Source of the DNA: DATKFM01 sp046154965
GTDB lineage: Bacteria; Pseudomonadota; Alphaproteobacteria; Dongiales; Dongiaceae
Direction: 5' to 3'
Assembly: GCA_046154965.1 (NCBI GenBank)
Contig: JBJXDY010000035.1
Location: 1-64,000 of the forward strand
Length of the DNA: 64,000 bases
Below, in pieces: positions 42,292 through 50,956 of the stretch. Below the pieces are notes generated by a model. That model worked only from the letters and a program-made list of their open reading frames with translations, ran no database searches and was not told where the DNA came from. Positions within the stretch are counted from its first letter, which is position 1. Every line of letters starts with the position of its first letter. A program made the position numbers and the translations under genes.

Positions 42292-43125
42292 TCAGTCTTC
42301 GGTCCGCGACCGGTTCCAGAGCAGGGCGCCGCTTGGCGGGTGTTGCGACCAGGATTCACAATCGTCGACATGTGCGGCCAGGCGCGGGCAGGAATCCAGC
42401 AGATCGGCGAGGGTTGAAATGCTGGCTACGCGCGGCCGGGCAACGCAGAGTGCGCCATTCGCGTTCCAGGCTGCTTCGAAGGGCAGGCCGGTCTGTGGCG
42501 ACTGAACGCCCGCGCGGTCCCACATATCGACCTGGACGCCCGGGCGCGTATGCGGCCTGCCATCGCCGCAGTAATCCGCCCGCATCATCCGGACGCAGGC
42601 GGCGAAGTAAGGGCGCAGCGGCTCTCCGTTCTCCGCCACCGCCCAAGGTCGGTAGCCCAGCATGACGCATTTCCCGCGGGCGCCCGCGGTGCAGGTGATC
42701 GAGAACTTGCCGCCGGACGCAGGCGTCTCATCGTCGGTCGGCGTCGTTCCAGGCAGCGGAAACCCGAGGGCGCGGCCATCGGCGCCGGGCTTGCACAGCG
42801 GCATCCAGTCCGTGCTGCCTGCGAGCCGGTGCGAGAGGCCGTAAAGCTCCACTCCGGCATCGGGTTTGCCGGCGGGAAGTATGACGGAATCGATCCGGAT
42901 ATCGATTGGATCTCCCAAGCCATTGCGCAGATGCAAGATCAGCCCGACCATATCCACCCCGTGCAGGATGCCGCGATCGGACTTAATGACGCGGAATCGC
43001 GCATCGGTGACCTCGATGCGGGGAGGCGCGCTGGGGGCTTCGTCCGCCCCGGCGGGCCATGTACGACCAACGGCCAAAACGCTCGCGATGGCGGCAGACA
43101 ACAGGATGCGGGTTCGGAGGTTCAT
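42292..43125 (-). CDS. Secreted ADYC-domain protein
   Basis: 277 aa from ATG 43125 (MNLRTRILLSAAIASVLAVG), which gives a signal peptide; the frame is open to 43170 through the upstream terminator. The family hallmark is at about 195: ACVRMMRADYCGDGRPHTRPG and VDMWD, with many conserved cysteines (CKPG, ITCTAGARGKC, CESW). ADYC-domain proteins are exported proteins of unknown function common in Alphaproteobacteria and Myxococcota. It converges on the CHASE2 gene, 12 bases between stops. Disulfide-rich extracellular fold likely. Confidence 0.83.
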   Translation of the reverse strand: MNLRTRILLSAAIASVLAVGRTWPAGADEAPSAPPRIEVTDARFRVIKSDRGILHGVDMVGLILHLRNGLGDPIDIRIDSVILPAGKPDAGVELYGLSHRLAGSTDWMPLCKPGADGRALGFPLPGTTPTDDETPASGGKFSITCTAGARGKCVMLGYRPWAVAENGEPLRPYFAACVRMMRADYCGDGRPHTRPGVQVDMWDRAGVQSPQTGLPFEAAWNANGALCVARPRVASISTLADLLDSCPRLAAHVDDCESWSQHPPSGALLWNRSRTED

Positions 43126-43161
43126 GACGCTCGACCGGCGATAATCGATGCGATGGCCTGG

Positions 43162-43190
43162 AAAAAGCAAAAGGAGCCCGCTAGGGCTCC
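43162..43190 (-). terminator. Rho-independent terminator
   Basis: GGAGCCC/GGGCTCC stem (7 bp, 4-nt loop); on the minus strand followed by TTTTGCTTTTT. It terminates the small repeat-protein gene at 43219-43548 and so separates it from the ADYC gene. Confidence 0.9.
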
Positions 43191-43218
43191 CGAGCTTGAA
43201 CCTTGCTTCGGCCGGCGA

Positions 43219-43548
43219 CTAGCGCTGCATCATCGCCTGCGCTTCGGCCTGGGGAAACTCGATGGAGTCGACGCTCAATCCCTCAAGGTTCACTTCCGTT
43301 TGCGGTACCTGGGCGGCTGCGCCGGTGAGGGCCGGCCCATTCGCGTCCCAACCGCCGCGGCGGTACAGGCGCGTGCCGCGGTCATCCGTTGCCGCGCCGA
43401 GCATGTCCGGGCCGTTGCCGTCCCAGCCGCCGCGCTGCAAGACGACAATCCGCGTGCCGCGATCATCGCCGCCGGGGCCGCCGGCACTCGCCGGCAGGCT
43501 CAGTGCCGCCACAACTGCAACTGACAGAAACAATGCTTTCGTCAACAT
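43219..43548 (-). CDS. Small secreted protein with two tandem RGGWD repeats
   Basis: 109 aa from ATG 43548, preceded by AGAGG at suitable spacing. Signal peptide MLTKALFLSVAVVAALSLPASA. The mature part has two 23-25-residue repeats: DDRGTRIVVLQRGGWDGNGP then MLGAA, and DDRGTRLYRRGGWDANGP then ALTGAA. The tail is acidic (EVNLEGLSVDSIEFPQAEAQ). No known family. A perfect terminator follows, so it is a monocistronic gene. The frame is open to 43737 but without family or leader features there. Repeat pattern might bind a surface polymer or ion, which is speculation. Confidence 0.8.
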   Translation of the reverse strand: MLTKALFLSVAVVAALSLPASAGGPGGDDRGTRIVVLQRGGWDGNGPDMLGAATDDRGTRLYRRGGWDANGPALTGAAAQVPQTEVNLEGLSVDSIEFPQAEAQAMMQR

Positions 43549-43863
43549 GATCGCCTCTTTCCGATCCATTCGCCCTGCCGGACGGGCCGTCTTGCGGGGC
43601 CTGCCGAATTCACGTCCATGGCACCATGAACGGCTTAACAAATAGTGTCGGGCCGAAAATGACGATGTGATGCCGGCCTCATTCGCAGCGGATTCTTTTC
43701 CGTGCCATGGCTTTCTTACGAAACATGGTTTACGCAAGCCAAAGGCTTCTCGGGCGGTTGGCCAGGATTGCCGTGACTCGTCAGTCGTAAGCCGGGCAAT
43801 CGGGCTTTCCCGGCCGCCCCGCTTGGTTAATTCTACTGTGGATAGAGAATAGGGCGTGGAAAC
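43549..43863. other. Divergent intergenic region, 315 bases
   Basis: Separates the small repeat-protein gene (minus) from the hydratase gene (plus). It contains the AGAGG ribosome-binding site of the former and a mildly AT-rich stretch at 43820-43860 before the latter. No clear promoter hexamers or repeats found. Confidence 0.4.
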
Positions 43864-44646
43864 ATGGACAGTGAGGCCATCCGGCGCGCGGCGCTGACGA
43901 TCAGATCCTGCTGGGAAAACAGGCGGCGGCTGACGGCTCTGCCGGAGGATTGCCGGCCAAAACGGCTGCGCGACGGATATGAAATCCAGCGCGAACTCGA
44001 ATCGCTACAGGGCGCAACTATTGGCTGGAAGATCGCCGCCACCAGCAAGGCCGGACAACAGCATATCGGCGTCGATGCGCCGCTGGCGGGGCGCCTGTTC
44101 AAGCGTTTCGCCCATGGCGATGGCGCACGCCTGCCCGCCGGGCATCTGCATATGCGCGTGGCCGAAGCCGAGTTCGCTTTCAAGATGGCGCAGGACCTTC
44201 CCGCCCGAGGCGAACCCTACATGCTCGATGAAGTGATGTCGGCCGTCGATACGCTGCATCTCGCCATCGAGGTGCCGGATTCCCGCTACGAGGACTTCGC
44301 CACCATCGGCGCGCCGAGCCTGGTCGCCGACGATAGCTGCGCGGCCTATTTCGTTCTGGGGCCGGAGGCGAGGACCTGGCGCCTGGCCGATTTGCCGACC
44401 CACAAGGTCACCGCGCACAAGAATGGCGAGATCGTTGCCGAAGGATCCGGCGCCAATGTGCTGGGAGACCCTCGCGAGGCACTGGCCTGGATCGCAAACG
44501 ATCTGCAGGGCCGCGGCGACTACTTGCGCGCCGGGGAAGTGATCACAACCGGCACCTGCGTCAAACCGGTGACGATCGCCCCCGGCGATTCCATCGTCAT
44601 GGATTTCGGCGATCTCGGCAGCGTCCGGGCCTCATTCATGGAATGA
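43864..44646 (+). CDS. 2-keto-4-pentenoate hydratase-like protein (FAH superfamily)
   Basis: 260 aa, as for MhpD/DmpE-type hydratases. Hallmarks are GATIGWKIAATSKAGQQHIG with PLAGRLF at about 52-78, the acidic metal ligands in EAEFAFKMAQDL near 106, EVPDSRYEDF, and SGANVLGDPREALAWIAND near 200, ending GEVITTGTCVKP. It hydrates 2-oxo-4-enoates in aromatic meta-cleavage pathways, or acts on related 2-oxo acids. No other meta-cleavage genes are nearby, so the substrate is uncertain. It converges on the enolase-superfamily gene at 44663. Confidence 0.88.
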   Translation: MDSEAIRRAALTIRSCWENRRRLTALPEDCRPKRLRDGYEIQRELESLQGATIGWKIAATSKAGQQHIGVDAPLAGRLFKRFAHGDGARLPAGHLHMRVAEAEFAFKMAQDLPARGEPYMLDEVMSAVDTLHLAIEVPDSRYEDFATIGAPSLVADDSCAAYFVLGPEARTWRLADLPTHKVTAHKNGEIVAEGSGANVLGDPREALAWIANDLQGRGDYLRAGEVITTGTCVKPVTIAPGDSIVMDFGDLGSVRASFME

Positions 44647-44662
44647 CGCCGCACAACCTGGG

Positions 44663-45859
44663 CTAGGCTCTCTGCTGTTTGCGTTTGGATTTCGCTTTGG
44701 CAGTCACCGGCACGACGAGCTTGTCGGAATAGGTCCGGTACTCGCCATGCTTGCGGTAGTCGGTGTGGTACTTCGCCACCTTGTCCTCGTCGACCTCGAC
44801 GCCCAGGCCGGGCTTCTCGATGCGGCCCCAGCGCGGCTTGTCGATGATGGGAATGCGCTCGGTGAGGATATCGTCCTCCATCAGCTGCGCCGTCTGCTGA
44901 TGGCCCGTGCAGGCGTTGGGAATGGTCAGCATGATGTGCTGGCCCGCCGCAGCGGTGAGGCCGAATTCGCCGTGGGTATGCTTGCAGACCAGCCAGCCCT
45001 CCTGATGGGCGGCGTGGCAGAGCATATGCCAGCGCGCCAGGGAGCCGACCCAGTACTGGGAGAAACAGAGATAATGACCGCAGCGCGACTTGATGATGCG
45101 CCAGGCATCGGCCTCGCGCCACAGGCCCTCATTCACGCAGATCGGCACATCCAGTAGCTTCATCAACTCGAGATTGTTCTCGATGGGGTCGATGCGGACC
45201 GGCGCTTCGGCGAAATCGATGGTGAACTTCTCGTGCCAGCGCTTGAGCAGCCGCAGCGCCGTCGGCCGGTCCCAAGCCTGGTTGACATCGATGCGGATGC
45301 GGCCTTCGGGACCGATGCCGTCGCGCAGCGCTTCCAGCATCGCCTCCTCGCGCTTCTCCTCGACGCCGGCCTTCATGTAGTAGCAGCTATAGCCGCGCTT
45401 GCGGCCGTCGCGGCCCTGGCGCGCCACTTCGGCGGGCGTGCCCCACTCCATGTAGTAATAGTAGTCCACCTCCTCGCGCACCGCGCCGCCGAAGAGGCGG
45501 TACAACGGCTGCCCCGCCGCCTTGCCGCAGACATCCCACAAAGCCATATCGATGCCCGCATAGGCGAAATTGCCGGTCATCGGCTGGAAGGCCCAGAGAG
45601 CAGGAATCGCCAGATCGCGATGGATCTTCTCCTTGTCCCAGGCGCTGCGGCCCACTACCAGCGGCGCCATGACATTAACGGCGCTCTCGATGCCAGCCGT
45701 ATCGGCGGCACGGGTGCATTCGCCCCAGCCGACCAGGCCATCCTCGGTCGTGACCTTGACCAGCACATCGGTCACGCCACTGCGGGCGATGAGCGACGAC
45801 GCCTCCACGCGCTTGTAGGGAATGCGGACGGGGATGGCTTCCAGCTTGACGATTTTCAT
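44663..45859 (-). CDS. Mandelate racemase/muconate lactonizing enzyme family protein
   Basis: 398 aa enolase-superfamily enzyme. N-terminal capping domain, then barrel with Lys163 in YYMKAG, metal ligands Asp191 (IDVNQAW), Glu218 (DFAEAP) and Glu244 (CVNEGL), and a catalytic His in CKHTHGE (294-296), placing it in the MLE/MR-type group acting on acid sugars or amino-acid derivatives. A Lys/Arg-rich tail (AKAKSKRKQQR) ends the protein. It lies 25 bases after a permease gene and is the last gene of an amino-acid ABC operon, which suggests its substrate is imported by that transporter. Confidence 0.87.
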   Translation of the reverse strand: MKIVKLEAIPVRIPYKRVEASSLIARSGVTDVLVKVTTEDGLVGWGECTRAADTAGIESAVNVMAPLVVGRSAWDKEKIHRDLAIPALWAFQPMTGNFAYAGIDMALWDVCGKAAGQPLYRLFGGAVREEVDYYYYMEWGTPAEVARQGRDGRKRGYSCYYMKAGVEEKREEAMLEALRDGIGPEGRIRIDVNQAWDRPTALRLLKRWHEKFTIDFAEAPVRIDPIENNLELMKLLDVPICVNEGLWREADAWRIIKSRCGHYLCFSQYWVGSLARWHMLCHAAHQEGWLVCKHTHGEFGLTAAAGQHIMLTIPNACTGHQQTAQLMEDDILTERIPIIDKPRWGRIEKPGLGVEVDEDKVAKYHTDYRKHGEYRTYSDKLVVPVTAKAKSKRKQQRA

Positions 45860-45884
45860 GTTCTACTTTCTCAACCTGTGACGT

Positions 45885-46568
45885 TTATCGCCCGTGGCTC
45901 ATGCGAACTTCCATGTAGCGCGCCGCAATGGAAAGCGGATAGCTCATGACGAAGTAGATTGCGGCCGCCAGCAAGAAGACGGCCATGGGCTGATACTCCG
46001 CGAAAGCGATGCTCTTTGCGCCATTCATCAGTTCGTTCACGCCGATCAGCGAGCAGAGCGCCGTATCCTTCAGGAGTCCCGACGCGTAGTTGGTCACCGG
46101 CGGCAGTACGATGCGAAAGGCTTGCGGCAGGATTATGTATGCCATCGCCTTTGCGGGCGTCATCCCCAATGCAATGGCCGCCTCACGTTGTCCCTTATGC
46201 AGCGCCTCGATTCCCGAGCGGAATATCTCCGCGAGAATCGCGCCGCCATGGATTCCAAGCCCGGCGACCGCTCCCGCATAGTCGTTCAGCCAGCGCCAAT
46301 TCAATTCAGGAAAATACTGCGGCGGCGCGAAGTAGACGACGAACAATATCACGACGATCGGCAAGCCGCGGGCTATCTCGATGTACACACCGGCAATCGA
46401 GCGAAGCAGCCGGCTGCGCGACGTTCGGAGAACGGCAAAGAACAGGCCAATGACGACGGCCAACAGAAACGAGGCCCACGCGATATGCAGTGTCATGACC
46501 GAATAGGACAACAGTTCGGGCAACCACCGGTGAATGTTCTCAGCGTACAACTGCGGAAGCTGAAGCAT
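45885..46568 (-). CDS. Amino-acid ABC transporter permease
   Basis: 227 aa HisM/GlnP-type permease with five or so membrane segments. EAA motif: EAAIALGMTPAKAMAYIILPQAFRIVLPP near residues 130-157. Twenty bases separate it from the sister permease. Part of the operon binding protein - ATPase - permease - permease - enolase-type enzyme. Inner membrane; imports a polar amino acid or derivative, exact substrate unknown. Confidence 0.92.
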   Translation of the reverse strand: MLQLPQLYAENIHRWLPELLSYSVMTLHIAWASFLLAVVIGLFFAVLRTSRSRLLRSIAGVYIEIARGLPIVVILFVVYFAPPQYFPELNWRWLNDYAGAVAGLGIHGGAILAEIFRSGIEALHKGQREAAIALGMTPAKAMAYIILPQAFRIVLPPVTNYASGLLKDTALCSLIGVNELMNGAKSIAFAEYQPMAVFLLAAAIYFVMSYPLSIAARYMEVRMSHGR

Positions 46569-46587
46569 TATCGGGATCCCGCCGGAC

Positions 46588-47253
46588 TCATTGCCACGCC
46601 CGTTTTGCTCTTTCGAGCCGCGCGGCCAGACGCGCCATCGGGATCGTCATGCAGAGATAGATGAAGCCCGCCATCGGGTAGACGACGCCGCTCTGCAGCG
46701 TCTCCGTCACCAGTTGGCGCGAGAGCGCGAGCATCTCGACGATGCCGACCGTGAATACGAGCGCCGTATCCTTCAGCAGGACGATGGCAAAGTTGGTGAT
46801 CGGCGGCAGCATGCTCCGCAGTGCCTGGGGCAAGATGATGTATCGCATCGCGCGCGCCGGAGTCATACCGAGCGTCAGCGCCGCTTCCATCTGCCCCTTG
46901 TGAATGGACTCGATGCCGGCTCGGTAGACTTCCGACAGATAGGCCGCCCCATTAAGCCCCAGGCAAACAATTCCTGCCTGAAATGGCGATGGCTGATAGC
47001 CAAGGTCCGGCAGGCCGAAATAGATCACGAACAATTGGACAAATGCCGGCGTGCCCCGGAAAACCTCGACATAAACGAGGGCCGGCACGCGGAACAAGCG
47101 CCAGCGGGCCATTCGCACCAGCGCCACAAGGAGCCCGAAGATCAATGCGAACAGCAGCGCAGCGATGGCGACCTTGATCGTTTCCGGCAATCCTTGAATG
47201 ATCCAGGCGAAGTAGGTGCCGCCTTTGGTCAGGAAAACCTCGACCGGATGCAT
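46588..47253 (-). CDS. Amino-acid ABC transporter permease
   Basis: 221 aa, paralogous to the next permease. EAA motif MEAALTLGMTPARAMRYIILPQALRSMLPP at about 130-160 with periplasmic start HPVEVFLTKGGTYFAWIIQG. It follows the ATPase gene by 14 bases. The two permeases are expected to form a heterodimer. Confidence 0.92.
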   Translation of the reverse strand: MHPVEVFLTKGGTYFAWIIQGLPETIKVAIAALLFALIFGLLVALVRMARWRLFRVPALVYVEVFRGTPAFVQLFVIYFGLPDLGYQPSPFQAGIVCLGLNGAAYLSEVYRAGIESIHKGQMEAALTLGMTPARAMRYIILPQALRSMLPPITNFAIVLLKDTALVFTVGIVEMLALSRQLVTETLQSGVVYPMAGFIYLCMTIPMARLAARLERAKRAWQ

Positions 47254-47267
47254 GCCCGTCCCTGCTC

Positions 47268-48035
47268 CTACCGGTCCTGCAGATGCTTCAGAAAGTCACG
47301 GGTGCGCGGTTGTTGCGGATTCAGCAGCACATCGCGCGGCGGCCCCTGCTCGACGATCTTGCCCTGATCCATGAAAACGACTCGATCGGAGACTTCGCCG
47401 GCGAATTGAATTTCGTGAGTGACGATGACCATGGTGCTGCCTTCTTCGGCCAGCTGCCGCATGACTCGCAGCACCTCGCCGATCAGCTCGGGATCGAGCG
47501 CCGAGGTGGCTTCGTCGAACAGCATCAGCTTGGGCTGCATGGCCAGCACGCGGGCGATGGCGACGCGCTGCTGCTGGCCGCCGGAGAGGCGCTCGGGATA
47601 CTCGTTGATCTTGTGGCTGAGTCCGACCTTCTCCAGCATATCGCGGCCGCGCCGCTCGGCCTCTTCCTTCGACAGGCCGAGCACTTTCTGCGGCGCGATC
47701 GTGACATTTCCCAGGGCAGTCAGATGGGGAAACAGATTGAAGCGCTGGAAGACGAAGCCGATTTCCTGCCGCTCCTTCGCCAGTTCGCGGTCGCTCAGAT
47801 GGACATAGCCGCCATTGGTCTGCTTTTCGCCGACGAGATTGCCGTCGATGTAGATATGGCCCGAGGTCGGCTTCTCCAGATAGTTGATGCAGCGGAGAAG
47901 CGTTGTCTTGCCGGAGCCGCTGGGGCCGATGATCGAAACCTTCTCGCCGCGCGCGACATCCAGGTCGACGCCCGACAGCACCTCAAGGCTGGCGAAGCTC
48001 TTGTGAAGCCCGGCGATACGGAGAAGCGGATTCAT
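47268..48035 (-). CDS. Amino-acid ABC transporter ATP-binding protein
   Basis: 255 aa from ATG 48035 (MNPLLRIAGLHKSF). The frame is open to an ATG at 48068, but that codon lies in the loop of a strong hairpin. Walker A GPSGSGKTT, Q-loop VFQRFNLFPHLT, signature LSGGQQQR, Walker B LMLFDEATSALDPE, switch His in VTHEI. GlnQ/HisP type. Linked to the two permeases and the Tat-exported binding protein. Confidence 0.95.
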   Translation of the reverse strand: MNPLLRIAGLHKSFASLEVLSGVDLDVARGEKVSIIGPSGSGKTTLLRCINYLEKPTSGHIYIDGNLVGEKQTNGGYVHLSDRELAKERQEIGFVFQRFNLFPHLTALGNVTIAPQKVLGLSKEEAERRGRDMLEKVGLSHKINEYPERLSGGQQQRVAIARVLAMQPKLMLFDEATSALDPELIGEVLRVMRQLAEEGSTMVIVTHEIQFAGEVSDRVVFMDQGKIVEQGPPRDVLLNPQQPRTRDFLKHLQDR

Positions 48036-48052
48036 GGGAAACGGGGATAGTT

Positions 48053-48081
48053 GTGGGGGCGGGTTCATCGCCCGCCCCCAC
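48053..48081. promoter_or_regulatory. Perfect 11-bp hairpin between binding-protein and ATPase genes
   Basis: GTGGGGGCGGG (48053-48063) and CCCGCCCCCAC (48071-48081) with a 7-base loop; no T-tract on the minus strand. Such intercistronic hairpins commonly protect the upstream binding-protein mRNA and reduce expression of downstream genes, which fits ABC stoichiometry. Confidence 0.78.
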
Positions 48082-48109
48082 GGTTACCTACCCACACTGC
48101 TAACGCCGG

Positions 48110-49036
48110 TCAGGTGAAGCAATGGGCCGCTGTCGGCGATTTGTATTCGGCCGGGCGGTCGACGCCCGCGCGCGGATTGACATCGGGCGGGATGAACCAG
48201 GATTTATCGCCCATGCCGTACTGCGCCATGGTCTTCACATTGATGCAGTTCGGCCAGATGTCCTCGGTGATGATCTTGCTCATCGCCTCCTCAAGCGCCT
48301 TCTCTTCCTTGGTGACGCCTAAGATGACGTTATACTTCGTGGACATGATCGGATATTTCTCAACGTTGGGCGCCAGCTCGACCTGCTTGATCTCCCATTC
48401 CGGATGCTGGACGATGCCCCACTGCACCAGCGGCGGATCGAGGATCGCCATGTCCAGGCGGCCGGCCACCAGGTCCTGGAGCACGCCGTCCGAGGTGTCG
48501 TAGAGCTTCACCTCGCCGATGCCTTCGACGCCCTTCAACTCGGGCACCAGGGTGAAGCCGGTGACGGTGCCGACCGAGCGGCCCGCCATATCGGCAAAGG
48601 TGCTGAAGTTGTTGGCCGACTTCTGCGCCAGCAACGTACCGAAGTAATAGATCGCTTCGCTGAGGTTCATGATCTTGGTGCGCGGCTCGATCCAGCCCAT
48701 GGCGCCGTGCATCACGTCGACCTTGCCCTGCTTGGTGGCTTCGATCAGCGCCGCCCAATCCATCTGCACGATGTTGGGTTCCAGGCCCAGCTTCTCGGCG
48801 ACATAGATCATCAGCTCGCCGTCGGTGCCGCTGAGCTTGCCGTCCTTTACCTGTGTCATCGGCATATCGCCGTTCATGCCGATGGTCAGCTTGCCCGCCT
48901 CAATCGTCTTGATCTCCTGCGCGGAGCCGCGCCGGGAATGCAACCCAATGATCGTGGCCGCGGCGACGCCGCCGGCCAGAAACCTGCGCCGCGAGGGCCG
49001 CCAAGGCGTTGCCCCACGGATTGTGATCTTCGTCAT
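48110..49036 (-). CDS. Amino-acid ABC transporter substrate-binding protein, Tat leader
   Basis: 308 aa. Twin-arginine signal PSRRRFLAGGVAAATIIGLH, unusual for this class, which mostly uses Sec. Then family-3 binding-protein fold: KLTIGMNGDMPMTQVKDGKLSGTDGELM, VDVMHGAMGWIEPRTKIMNLSEAIYY and GRSVGTVTGFTLVPELKG. First gene of the transporter operon. Tat export suggests folding with a bound ligand or cofactor before export, though this is inference. Substrate unknown. Confidence 0.92.
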   Translation of the reverse strand: MTKITIRGATPWRPSRRRFLAGGVAAATIIGLHSRRGSAQEIKTIEAGKLTIGMNGDMPMTQVKDGKLSGTDGELMIYVAEKLGLEPNIVQMDWAALIEATKQGKVDVMHGAMGWIEPRTKIMNLSEAIYYFGTLLAQKSANNFSTFADMAGRSVGTVTGFTLVPELKGVEGIGEVKLYDTSDGVLQDLVAGRLDMAILDPPLVQWGIVQHPEWEIKQVELAPNVEKYPIMSTKYNVILGVTKEEKALEEAMSKIITEDIWPNCINVKTMAQYGMGDKSWFIPPDVNPRAGVDRPAEYKSPTAAHCFT

Positions 49037-49217
49037 TTGCCTCTCCCTATGTCACTGCCCGATTCTGATCTGCTTGTACGCGACTGGACAGCCCGGCAAC
49101 TGTTGGGCATTTGTAGAGGGGAGTCAAGAAAGCCTGAAGAGACGCGGCAAAGCACGGCGCATGCCGTAGGAATGTAGCCAGCGTCTCGCAAATGCGAACA
49201 ACAACGGGGGCGAACCA

Positions 49218-49688
49218 ATGCGCGAACCAGTGAAGACACATCTGCCGGCGGTCAGCGCGCCGCTGGAATGGGCGACGATGGCCGACGGTATCCTCTATAC
49301 CGCTCAGATTCCGAACCGGGAGGATGGCTCGATCGAACAGGGCGACATCACCGCCCAAGCCGAATTGACGCTCAACAATCTGCGGCGCACGGTGCAGGCA
49401 GCCGGCGGCACGATGAACGACGTGACGCAGGTCATCGTCTATCTGCCCGATCCTGCTGACTTTCCGGGCATGAACGCGGTCTATGCCCGGTCCTTCAACA
49501 AGCCCTACCCGAACCGCGCCACGATTATTGCCCAGCTGATGGTGCCGGGGGCGCGCATCGAGATCCTTGCCTACGCCCATATCGGCCGGCGGGCAGCTGC
49601 CAAGAAAGCCGGCTCCAAGGCCAAAAAGGCGGCACCGAAGGCCAAGGCCCGCAAGAAGGCGGCGGCCAAGCGTTCCCGCCGCCGCTGA
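49218..49688 (+). CDS. RidA family protein with basic lysine/alanine tail
   Basis: 156 aa. Residues 1-123 are a RidA/YjgF domain: LNNLRRTVQAAGGTMNDVTQV, FNKPYPNRATIIAQLMVPGARIEI with the substrate-binding Arg in PGAR. The last 32 residues (AAKKAGSKAKKAAPKAKAR, then KKAAAKRSRRR) form a histone-H1-like basic tail not part of the family. RidA deaminates reactive 2-imino acids. It lies 11 bases before dadA, whose FAD dehydrogenase makes imino acids, so the pair is functionally coherent. The tail may bind nucleic acid or acidic partners. Confidence 0.9.
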   Translation: MREPVKTHLPAVSAPLEWATMADGILYTAQIPNREDGSIEQGDITAQAELTLNNLRRTVQAAGGTMNDVTQVIVYLPDPADFPGMNAVYARSFNKPYPNRATIIAQLMVPGARIEILAYAHIGRRAAAKKAGSKAKKAAPKAKARKKAAAKRSRRR

Positions 49689-49699
49689 ACCCGGGTCCC

Positions 49700-50947
49700 A
49701 TGCGCATCGTCATCCTGGGCGCCGGCGTCGTCGGCGCGACGACGGCCTACTACCTGGCCCGCGACGGCCATGAGGTCACGGTGGTGGACCGCCGGGACGC
49801 GGCGGGCCTGGAAACCAGCTTCGCCAATGGCGGGCTGGTGACGCCCAGCATGGCCGACCCCTGGGCGGCGCCGGGCGTGCCGACGATGCTGCTGCAGGGT
49901 CTGGGCCGGGACGACGCGCCGTTTGCGCTCCGGCCCGGCGCCGTGCCCGCCATGATCGGCTGGGGCCTGCGCTTCCTGCGCAATTGCGGCGAGGCGCGCT
50001 GGCGGGAGAACACCGAAGCGGTGTTCAAGCTGGCCACCTACAGCCGGGATGCCCTGGACCGCCTGACCGGGGAATCCGGACTTGCCTATGACCGCTTCGA
50101 CGGCGGCACGCTGCGCATGTACCGCTCCCGCAGCGATTTTGCCCATGCCCAAGACGGTGCGGAGATCTACCGGTCGCTTGGCGTGGAGTTTCGTGCCGTC
50201 GATGGCGCCGGCGCCGTGGCGCTGGAGCCGTCACTAACATCGGTGCAGGCGCAGATCGCCGGCGCCATCCACTTCCCCGGCGACCGCAGCGGCGATGCCC
50301 ATAAATTCACCCAGGCCATCGCCGAATTGGCCCAGAAGCATGGCGCCATCTTCCATTACGGCACCACGGCGGCCGGCTGGGATACCGACGGCGATCGCGT
50401 CACCGCACTGGGCACCGACATCGGGCGCATCGCCGGAGACGGCTTTGTCCTCGCCGCCGCCAGCTACAGCCCGGCCCTGGCAAAGCCACTGGGCCTGAAC
50501 ATCCCGGTGCAGCCGGTGAAGGGTTACTCCGCCACCTTCGCCATCGACGGCTGGAACGAGGCGCCGCTCATGCCGCTGGTCGATTACAGCCGCAAGATGG
50601 CGGTGACGCGGCTGGGCGACCGCATCCGCCTGGCCGGCACCGTGGAGTTCACGGGCTACGACCAGCGGCCGAACCCGGCCCGGAGCGCCACCCTGATGGC
50701 GGGCTTCCGCGACCTGTTCCCGCACCATGAGCCGCGGAACGTCGAATACTGGAACGGCCTGCGGCCGATGACGCCGGACGGGCGGCCGATCCTGGGCCAG
50801 GCGCGGTGGCGCAATCTCTGGCTCAATACGGGCCACGGGCCGCTGGGTTGGACGCTGGCTTGCGGTTCGGCGCTGGTGACCGCCGCGCTGATCGCCGGGC
50901 GGAAGCCGGAATTAGCGGCTGGACCGTTCCGGCTTGATCGCGCCTGA
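49700..50947 (+). CDS. dadA: D-amino acid dehydrogenase, DadA-type FAD enzyme
   Basis: 415 aa DAO-fold flavoenzyme. FAD-binding GAGVVGATTAYYLARDGHEVTVVDR at the N-terminus, SFANGGLVTPSMADPWAAPG (typical DadA), then PVKGYSATF and a C-terminal LWLNTGHGPLGWTLACGSALV. It oxidises D-amino acids to 2-imino acids, with electrons passing to quinones. Co-transcribed with ridA (11-base gap). With dgcN/dgcA elsewhere in the window, the strain seems well equipped for D-amino acids. Confidence 0.9.
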   Translation: MRIVILGAGVVGATTAYYLARDGHEVTVVDRRDAAGLETSFANGGLVTPSMADPWAAPGVPTMLLQGLGRDDAPFALRPGAVPAMIGWGLRFLRNCGEARWRENTEAVFKLATYSRDALDRLTGESGLAYDRFDGGTLRMYRSRSDFAHAQDGAEIYRSLGVEFRAVDGAGAVALEPSLTSVQAQIAGAIHFPGDRSGDAHKFTQAIAELAQKHGAIFHYGTTAAGWDTDGDRVTALGTDIGRIAGDGFVLAAASYSPALAKPLGLNIPVQPVKGYSATFAIDGWNEAPLMPLVDYSRKMAVTRLGDRIRLAGTVEFTGYDQRPNPARSATLMAGFRDLFPHHEPRNVEYWNGLRPMTPDGRPILGQARWRNLWLNTGHGPLGWTLACGSALVTAALIAGRKPELAAGPFRLDRA

Positions 50948-50956
50948 GAGGTTCGG

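Noticed and set aside
48053..48081. Terminator for the binding-protein gene
   Set aside because: The hairpin lacks a T-tract on the minus strand and lies inside a five-gene transporter operon.
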